From positions 23,461 to 33,658 of the forward strand of contig DIVM01000061.1 in the NCBI GenBank assembly GCA_002435835.1: a DNA stretch of 10,198 nt. The letters are read 5' to 3'. The position numbers and the translations under genes were made by a program. Within the stretch, counting starts at the first letter, position 1; every line of letters starts with the position of its first letter. This stretch comes from Firmicutes bacterium UBA6132. Lineage in GTDB: Bacteria > Bacillota_A > Clostridia > Tissierellales > Sedimentibacteraceae. The notes beneath the pieces are model-generated. The model was not told the origin of the DNA. It searched no databases and was given only the letters and a program-made list of their open reading frames with translations. Shown piece by piece: positions 6,133 to 10,198 of the stretch.

Positions 6133-7149
6133 GTGAATAATAGATTAACAAGATTTTTATTATTGGTACTGATATTAGTTTTAGTCGTTATTTTATGCAG
6201 TTCGTGTAAAAATAGTAATAAAAACGTTGTAGGTAATAATCAGACTGGTGAAGAAGATTATGAACTTATTAAGGCACAAATATTAAATGAAATAAAAAGT
6301 AAGTCTAATATTCAGAATATAGTAATGTCTGATATAAGAAAAATTCAGGGTACATACTATGTGGTAGTTGAAGAAAACTCAGAAGACATGTTAAATAGAT
6401 ATTTTAAACTTTGGAAATATAACAAGGATAAAGAATCAGAGTTATTATTAGAGGGTAAAAAAATAAAATTACTTACAAAAGACAACTATTATTATGTAAA
6501 TTATTATAAAGATTTTGATGGTAAATTTAAAAATGAAATTATTAAATATGATAACAATAACGAAGAATATGAAAAAAAAATATATGTAGGTGAATCGTTA
6601 GAATTTAATATAAGTCCAAATAATGAGTACATGTGCGTTGAAAACAACAATGAAATAATAATACTAAATAACAATGATGAAATAGTATTTGAACAAGTAT
6701 TATATAACAATTCTGGTAATGTAGAAGAAAATAGTGGTGTTGAAATAAAAATAAATGATTGGACAAAAGACAGTAAACAGCTTTGGGTTGCAACTGGTTT
6801 ACATGCTTGGTTAACAACTTTTCACATAATAGATGTTGAAAAATTAACTATAAAAACTATTCATAGTGATAAAGCATATGGAATAAGTGAAATAGATTTA
6901 AATACTGATAATGGATGCATTGTTTATAGTACACATCCTGAATTTTTAGATGTAGATTCATATAATGAATTTTTAAATAGTAAGACTATTGTTTACTTGT
7001 ATTTAAAAAATTTATTAACAAATGAAGAAATTCAAATTTCAACGTCAATAACTAAAAAATTTAATCCTAAATGGATTGGTGACAAAACAATTGAATATAA
7101 TGATACAGTCAGTGAAGGTAGAATAATTTATAATATGGATAATTATTAG
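6133..7149 (+). CDS. Element-borne lipoprotein with beta-propeller-like repeats
   Basis: A 338-aa predicted secreted lipoprotein. The N-terminus has basic residues (R4, R7), a long hydrophobic stretch (about 8-21) and ILCSSC, with C25 the likely lipidated cysteine although Cys at -3 departs from the lipobox consensus. The body is rich in Asn, Lys and Tyr and has repeating segments of the type 'NISPNNEYMCVENNNEIIIL', 'INDWTKDSKQLWVATG' and 'KFNPKWIGDKTIEYNDT', which look like blades of a TolB/WD40-type propeller. The GTG start has AGGAAAAGG just ahead with tight spacing; no better start is visible. It lies between the transposase and the right inverted repeat, so it is cargo. It may bind a ligand or cell-wall component at the surface, but no function can be assigned. 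The gene is even more AT-rich than its neighbours. Confidence 0.8.
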   Translation: MNNRLTRFLLLVLILVLVVILCSSCKNSNKNVVGNNQTGEEDYELIKAQILNEIKSKSNIQNIVMSDIRKIQGTYYVVVEENSEDMLNRYFKLWKYNKDKESELLLEGKKIKLLTKDNYYYVNYYKDFDGKFKNEIIKYDNNNEEYEKKIYVGESLEFNISPNNEYMCVENNNEIIILNNNDEIVFEQVLYNNSGNVEENSGVEIKINDWTKDSKQLWVATGLHAWLTTFHIIDVEKLTIKTIHSDKAYGISEIDLNTDNGCIVYSTHPEFLDVDSYNEFLNSKTIVYLYLKNLLTNEEIQISTSITKKFNPKWIGDKTIEYNDTVSEGRIIYNMDNY

Positions 7150-7160
7150 ATTACTTTGAT

Positions 7161-7177
7161 TTAGTTCATAATTTTTA
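7161..7177 (+). repeat. 17-bp repeat after the lipoprotein gene (copy 1)
   Basis: TTAGTTCATAATTTTTA here recurs at 7462-7478 with one mismatch (TTAGTTCACAATTTTTA). Both copies lie within about 15 bases after a stop codon of a cargo gene. This may reflect duplication of a gene-end module. Confidence 0.4.
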
Positions 7178-7265
7178 ATTAATATACATTCGTAGAAACT
7201 ATTGGATTAAGTAATTATAAGTATTAAACAAGCATTATACTCTTTATACTTGTTGATGAACATTC

Positions 7266-7294
7266 TTCAAACTAAATGTAACAAATGATATATT
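7266..7294 (+). promoter_or_regulatory. Candidate promoter for the 45-codon membrane peptide
   Basis: TTCAAA (7266-7271), a 17-bp spacer and TATATT (7289-7294) lie ahead of the strong ribosome site of the small gene. The rest of the 172-base gap after the lipoprotein gene shows only weak inverted repeats (AACAAG...CTTGTT at about 7227-7254). Confidence 0.35.
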
Positions 7295-7321
7295 AAACTT
7301 AAATAAAAGGGGATTATTAAA

Positions 7322-7459
7322 ATGGGTTTTAGTTTTTTAAGTATTATTTTAAGTTATATTAAAGTTATGTTAGAAGTTGTGTTTTATATGTCGGCTATTT
7401 TTGTATCATTCAAAGCATTACAAGCGTTGAATATTTATATTAATAAGAATTCAAGATAA
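7322..7459 (+). CDS. 45-aa hydrophobic membrane peptide (element cargo)
   Basis: A short gene, MGFSFLSIILSYIKVM continuing to KALQALNIYINKNSR, with a very good ribosome site (AGGGGA at 7308-7313, 8 bases before the ATG) and a normal TAA at 7457-7459. Residues about 3-30 are hydrophobic or aromatic with only K14 and E18 charged, followed by a basic, polar C-terminus, so one or two membrane passes with the tail in the cytosol are likely. It is followed 69 bases later by a strong terminator. Its place next to the lipoprotein gene could mean the two act together at the membrane, or that it is a small regulatory or toxin-like peptide; neither is shown. The strong ribosome site and terminator make a real gene likely in spite of its size. 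Confidence 0.6.
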   Translation: MGFSFLSIILSYIKVMLEVVFYMSAIFVSFKALQALNIYINKNSR

Positions 7460-7461
7460 TA

Positions 7462-7478
7462 TTAGTTCACAATTTTTA
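7462..7478 (+). repeat. 17-bp repeat after the small membrane-peptide gene (copy 2)
   Basis: TTAGTTCACAATTTTTA, one mismatch from the copy at 7161-7177, begins two bases after the small gene's stop codon. Confidence 0.4.
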
Positions 7479-7528
7479 TATTATGCGAATCAAAATAGTG
7501 TTTCAAATTTAATATTTATACTATGATG

Positions 7529-7568
7529 AAAAACACAAGGTTATTGAATTAATAACCTTGTGTTTTTT
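7529..7568. terminator. Strong bidirectional terminator near the right end of the element
   Basis: A perfect 17-bp stem pairs AAAAACACAAGGTTATT (7529-7545) with AATAACCTTGTGTTTTT (7551-7567) around a 5-nt loop, with T-runs on both strands. It ends transcription of the cargo genes and, on the other strand, transcripts coming from the HD-GYP gene. Confidence 0.9.
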
Positions 7569-7612
7569 CTTGTGAAATACGTTGATTTTATTAATAATTA
7601 GCCCTGTTTATA

Positions 7613-7637
7613 AGTGAAAATATTTATGTGAATTTGT
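7613..7637 (+). repeat. 12-bp repeat copies next to the right inverted repeat
   Basis: ATGTGAATTTGT at 7626-7637 matches the third unit of the left array at 11 of 12 positions, and a weaker AAGTGAAAATAT precedes it at 7613-7624. Further weak matches are ATGCGAATCAAA at 7483-7494 and TTGTGAAATACG at 7570-7581. They suggest that the protein binding the left array also contacts the right end. In AT-rich DNA the weaker copies could be chance. Confidence 0.4.
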
Positions 7638-7654
7638 ATAATATTTTTATACTT

Positions 7655-7679
7655 TGCACCTCAAAACAGAACCCGTTAT
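7655..7679 (-). repeat. Right terminal inverted repeat (IR-R, 25 bp)
   Basis: TGCACCTCAAAACAGAACCC followed by GTTAT: an exact reverse complement of 3345-3369 over all 25 bases. It is directly followed by the second target-site copy. Confidence 0.9.
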
Positions 7680-7687
7680 ATTGATTT
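7680..7687. repeat. Target-site duplication, right copy (ATTGATTT)
   Basis: Identical and in the same orientation as 3337-3344. The next base (A) is flank and matches the first base of IR-L only by chance, so the duplication is read as 8 rather than 9 bp. Confidence 0.88.
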
Positions 7688-7691
7688 AGAA

Positions 7692-7704
7692 ATCTTCTTT
7701 TTTT
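7692..7704 (-). terminator. Right half of the disrupted rocB/HD-GYP terminator
   Basis: ATCTTCTTTTTTT, the perfect partner of 3320-3332. Reunited, the loop would read ACCT-ATTGATTT-AGAA, so the duplicated target is the middle of the loop. It lies 46 bases beyond the end of the HD-GYP gene. Confidence 0.75.
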
Positions 7705-7750
7705 ATGTTAAATAAGAATTGTATATTATATTTGATAATAAGTATTTAAA

Positions 7751-8866
7751 TTAATTGCTCAATATTTTATTATAATCAATAGTTTCGCTGTCGTATCCCA
7801 TGCCTACAATTGTAATATTAATTAAATTTAAATCATAAAGTAAATCCCAATCTTCACCCACTGTGTTATCTTGATTTATTATTCTAACCACAGGGCGCAG
7901 AGTATTTTCGGAATAACTTTTTACAACAACAGCGATTTTTTCATTGCTTAGTTTTACAAATGTTCCTACTGGATATGCTACTACTTTTTTTAAAAATTCT
8001 CGTATTATTTCATAATCAAAACTAGTATCAGCGCATCCCATTAAATATTCTATGACTTCATTAGGAAAACAAGTTTTTCTGTATACTCTATCAGAAGTTA
8101 ATGCATCATATACGTCACAAACTGCTAATATTTTGCCGTATAAAGGAATGTTGACTCCTTTTCTGCCGTAAGGGTAACCCGAGCCGTTTAATTTTTCATG
8201 ATGACTTTCTATACCTCTTAAAATATCATTGGAAACAACATGTTCTAAAATACTTACAGCATTAACAGTATGGGATTTCATTACCTCAAATTCTTCATCA
8301 CTGAGCTTGTCAGGTTTATTTAATATTTCCAATGGAATACTCATTTTGCCTATGTCATGCAAAAGAGCAGCAATACCTAAATCATGAAGCATGTACCCAT
8401 TTAAACCCAATGAAATTCCTGTAGAAATACTTAAAACGGCTACATTAAAGCAATGTTGATATGTATAATCATCATAATTTTTTAATTCTATCAAATTGTT
8501 TGTTAATTCCTTATTGTTTAAAATTTCAATTATTAATTCATCAACGACACTTGCAATTTCTTTAACTGCTACAATATTCAATTTTTTTCTACTATCTTTC
8601 ACTCTTGAAAAAACTTCTTTTATTTTTGTTATGGATTTAGATTCTAAAACTTTATTTATAGGTGGTTCTGCAATTATATCAGTAAAGGCATCGTTTTCTA
8701 TATAAGCTCCAGTGATTTCATGATATATTATTTTATTTATGTATTTATCATTTAATGATTGCCCTTTAGAAAGTAACAATCTGCTATATTCATTATTATT
8801 GTATAATATAATATCTTTGGCCAAAATCATGCCTGGTTTTAAATGTTTAATTGTAACAAATAACAT
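7751..8866 (-). CDS. HD-GYP domain cyclic-di-GMP phosphodiesterase
   Basis: A 371-aa protein, probably cytosolic, expected to hydrolyse the second messenger cyclic di-GMP. The N-terminal ~70 residues (HLKPGMILAKDI) form a small domain common in front of HD-GYP modules. The HD-GYP core spans about 130-300, with H138 (YQHCFNV), H170-D171 (LLHDIGK), H199 (KSHT), H222-H223 (SHHEKLNGSGYP, holding the GYP motif at 230-232) and D251 (CDVYDALTSDR) all present, so it should be active. A C-terminal extension of about 70 residues (YPVGTFVKLS..., RPVVRII) is also usual in these proteins. The start is fixed by AGGAGG on the minus strand at 8871-8876. No receiver or PAS domain is attached, so the signal it senses is not evident. 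It is convergent with rocB and divergent from hflK. Confidence 0.93.
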   Translation of the reverse strand: MLFVTIKHLKPGMILAKDIILYNNNEYSRLLLSKGQSLNDKYINKIIYHEITGAYIENDAFTDIIAEPPINKVLESKSITKIKEVFSRVKDSRKKLNIVAVKEIASVVDELIIEILNNKELTNNLIELKNYDDYTYQHCFNVAVLSISTGISLGLNGYMLHDLGIAALLHDIGKMSIPLEILNKPDKLSDEEFEVMKSHTVNAVSILEHVVSNDILRGIESHHEKLNGSGYPYGRKGVNIPLYGKILAVCDVYDALTSDRVYRKTCFPNEVIEYLMGCADTSFDYEIIREFLKKVVAYPVGTFVKLSNEKIAVVVKSYSENTLRPVVRIINQDNTVGEDWDLLYDLNLINITIVGMGYDSETIDYNKILSN

Positions 8867-8900
8867 GAAACCTCCTGTTAAAAAAAGTAATTATTACTAT

Positions 8901-8928
8901 ATTATAACATATATCGAAAAATGTTGAA
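8901..8928 (-). promoter_or_regulatory. Candidate promoter of the HD-GYP gene
   Basis: On the minus strand a consensus -10 TATAAT (8901-8906) stands 16 bp after a weak -35 TTCAAC (8923-8928). It lies about 35 bases before the start codon, giving a short leader that contains the AGGAGG site. Confidence 0.5.
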
Positions 8929-8977
8929 ATATAAAATATTATAAAAATACAAAGTTTTTATAAATTTTGTAAATTAT

Positions 8978-9004
8978 AGATCCTTCGCTATGCTCAGGAT
9001 AACA
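8978..9004. repeat. Dispersed intergenic repeat element (ATCCTTCGCT...AGGAT type)
   Basis: ATCCTTCGCTATGCTCAGGA lies at 8980-8999 in the middle of the divergent HD-GYP/hflK spacer. The ATCCT and AGGAT ends are inverted repeats around a GC-richer core, in sharp contrast to the surrounding AT-rich DNA. I recall near-identical sequences (agat[t/c]cttcgct...ctcag[a/g]atgaca) scattered through intergenic regions of many Clostridia and other bacteria. Such copies are REP-like, with no settled function. The rest of this 303-base spacer holds the promoters of both genes and a CTAAGCTTAG palindrome at 9010-9019. Confidence 0.5.
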
Positions 9005-9076
9005 ATAATCTAAGCTTAGTATTTAATCTATTCAAATAAGACATGGGGTTATAATTTAATATTAATTAATATAAAC

Positions 9077-9106
9077 TTGGAAATAGTTGTACTTTAGTGA
9101 TATAAT
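9077..9106 (+). promoter_or_regulatory. Promoter of the hflK-like gene
   Basis: A -35 TTGGAA (9077-9082), an 18-bp spacer and consensus -10 TATAAT (9101-9106), preceded by TGA, i.e. an extended -10. It would start transcription near 9113, about 57 bases before the ATG at 9170; the GTG at 9113 therefore falls at the transcription start and cannot be the gene's start. Confidence 0.65.
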
Positions 9107-9169
9107 AAAATAGTGGAATTAAAATTTGCATTTTATAATGAATTCAAGAAAACGATTCGCGGAGGTAAT

Positions 9170-10123
9170 ATGGATTATAAGGAATTATTAAACAAATTAA
9201 TGGATTTAATGAAAAAACCTAATGTTATTAATTTTGATGATTTAAAAGAAAAAGTACCGAAAAACAATGGAAAACTTAAATTCTTACTTTACATTCCAGC
9301 ATTAATTATCATAATATCTGTTATATTATCATGCCAGTATACTGTTGAAGAAACTGAACAAGCAGTAGTTACAACATTGGGAAAGGTTACAAGTGTTGAA
9401 ACTGCAGGATTGCATTTTAAGTTGCCATATCCAATACAAAATATTAAAAAGGTAGAAGTAAATAGAACTCAAAAAATGCAAATAGGGTATTCCAATTCAA
9501 GTGATGATAAAGGAAATAGTAAAACATCTTCAGTATTAGATGAGTCAAAAATGATTACAGGAGATTTTAATATAGTTAATATTGACTTTTTTATTGAATG
9601 GAAAATATCGGACCCTGTGAAATTTTTATATAATTCGGATGAACCTTCTCAAATTCTAAAAATGATTGCTCAATCTTCTGCAAGAAGTATAATTGGATCT
9701 AAAGATGTTGATGGAGTATTGACAACTGAAAAATCGCTTATACAAGCAGAAATTAAAGAAAAGATGGTTAATAAATTATCAGGTTATGATTTAGGTGTGC
9801 AAGTATTAGATGTGAAAATTCAAGATAGTGAGCCACCAACAAGCGCAGTAATAGCAGCGTTTAAAAATGTAGAAACTGCGAAGCAAGAAAAGGAAACAAG
9901 AATAAATGAAGCATTAGCTTATAAAAATAAAACACTTCCAGCTGCTGAAAGTGAAGCAGATAAATTAATAAGAGATGCAGAGTCCTATAGGGAATCAAGG
10001 ATAAATGCAGCAAAAGGTGATGTAGCAAAATTCAATGCTATGTATACAGAATATGCTAAAAATAAGACCATTACTAAAACTAGAATGTATTTAGAAACTA
10101 TTGAGCAAATATTGCAGATGTAA
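9170..10123 (+). CDS. hflK: HflK-type SPFH/band 7 membrane protein (frameshifted near the C-terminus)
   Basis: A 317-aa reading frame from the ATG at 9170, chosen because GGAGG (9161-9165) precedes it closely. HflK, with HflC, forms a large membrane complex that surrounds and regulates the FtsH protease. A cytosolic N-terminus is followed by one membrane helix (about 38-55, LLYIPALIIIISVILS), then the SPFH domain beginning YTVEETEQAVVTTLGKV, with GLHFKLPYPIQ, VNIDFFIEWKISDP and DVKIQDSEPP, and a helical region (AAESEADKLIRDAESYRESR) typical of HflK. Typical proteins continue after TRMYLETIEQIL with a 20-40 residue tail. Here the frame stops at 10121-10123, but the expected tail continues in another frame to the window end, implying a one-base loss near 10115. 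The partner hflC would be expected just downstream, outside the window. Confidence 0.88.
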   Translation: MDYKELLNKLMDLMKKPNVINFDDLKEKVPKNNGKLKFLLYIPALIIIISVILSCQYTVEETEQAVVTTLGKVTSVETAGLHFKLPYPIQNIKKVEVNRTQKMQIGYSNSSDDKGNSKTSSVLDESKMITGDFNIVNIDFFIEWKISDPVKFLYNSDEPSQILKMIAQSSARSIIGSKDVDGVLTTEKSLIQAEIKEKMVNKLSGYDLGVQVLDVKIQDSEPPTSAVIAAFKNVETAKQEKETRINEALAYKNKTLPAAESEADKLIRDAESYRESRINAAKGDVAKFNAMYTEYAKNKTITKTRMYLETIEQILQM

Positions 10124-10198
10124 CTGTATATATTGATTGGTCAGAGGGTGGAGTTGAAAAAATGTTACCTTTAAAAAGTTTTGTAACAGATACAGGAA
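10117..10198 (+). other. Out-of-frame C-terminal tail of HflK, running off the window
   Basis: In the first frame, 10117 onward reads DVTVYIDWSEGGVEKMLPLK then SFVTDTG with no stop before the window ends. This fits the usual HflK ending (a VLPDV-like strand, an acidic turn, then LPL). Restoring one base so that TTGC-AGAT becomes TTG-CCA-GAT would give ILPDVTVYID. The in-frame ATG at 10162 is therefore more likely internal than the start of a new gene. Confidence 0.72.

Larger units (their letters stand above)
3345..7679 (+). mobile_element. Complete unclassified transposon (4,335 bp) with cargo genes
   Basis: The element is defined by perfect 25-bp terminal inverted repeats beginning ATAACGGGTTCTG and ending GAGGTGCA, with an 8-bp direct repeat at both outer edges. 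Inside are a ribbon-helix-helix-like gene, a large zinc-ribbon/DDE-like transposase gene, a lipoprotein gene, a 45-codon membrane-peptide gene, terminators near both ends, and a 12-bp repeat array ahead of the promoter. The zinc ribbon plus HTH ahead of a DDE-like region recalls the IS1/IS1595 group, and an 8-bp duplication is compatible with that, but the transposase is about twice the usual size and I cannot assign a family. The perfect ends and intact duplication indicate recent transposition. It sits in the loop of a terminator between convergent genes, so neither neighbour's coding sequence is harmed. Confidence 0.88.

Noticed and set aside
6504..6817. Minus-strand open frames inside the lipoprotein gene
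   Set aside because: They are antisense to an AT-rich gene with a clear signal sequence, have no ribosome sites, and give low-complexity proteins.
7680..7688. A 9-bp target duplication ATTGATTTA
   Set aside because: The ninth base on the left belongs to the perfect inverted repeat, so an 8-bp duplication with 25-bp ends is the consistent reading.
9113..9169. GTG at 9113 as the HflK start
   Set aside because: It lacks a ribosome site and lies at the predicted transcription start, whereas the ATG at 9170 follows GGAGG.
10162..10198. Start of hflC at the ATG at 10162
   Set aside because: The frame is open upstream to 10117 and reads as an HflK-type tail, and MLPLKSFVTDTG does not look like an HflC N-terminus.

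Overview
The window is AT-rich DNA with strong Shine-Dalgarno sites and gene content typical of a low-GC, amino-acid-fermenting Clostridia-type Firmicute. Genus or species cannot be fixed from the sequence. The chromosomal backbone encodes a sodium:alanine/glycine symporter (AGCS family, cut by the window start), a small Cys/His-rich protein, a RocB-like M20 peptidase, a convergent HD-GYP phosphodiesterase (minus strand), and divergently from that an HflK-type SPFH protein cut by the window end.

The centre (3345-7679, 4,335 bp) is a complete mobile element that I cannot assign to a named family. It has perfect 25-bp terminal inverted repeats (3345-3369 and 7655-7679) and is bounded by an identical 8-bp direct repeat, ATTGATTT (3337-3344 and 7680-7687), which is the expected target-site duplication. 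In order it carries: a bidirectional terminator just inside the left end; a 26-bp perfect palindrome flanked by degenerate 12-bp repeats on both strands; a promoter abutting the last repeat; a small probable ribbon-helix-helix protein; an overlapping gene for a ~649-aa zinc-ribbon/HTH/DDE-like transposase; two apparent cargo genes (a lipoprotein with beta-propeller-like repeats and a 45-aa membrane peptide); and a second strong terminator before the right end.

Removing the element and one target copy rejoins two 13-nt arms (3320-3332 and 7692-7704) into a perfect terminator stem between the convergent rocB and HD-GYP genes. The element therefore landed in the loop of a bidirectional terminator, and it brought its own terminators at both ends. 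This is the most interesting structure in the window.

The two genes at the window edges each show an apparent single-base frameshift close to the C-terminus. The AGCS tail continues in another frame at 1113-1187, and the HflK tail continues in another frame from 10117 to the window end. The missing tails are still readable and family-like, so these are either very recent mutations or sequencing/assembly indels. A short sequence at 8978-9004 resembles a dispersed intergenic repeat known from many Clostridia and other bacteria.
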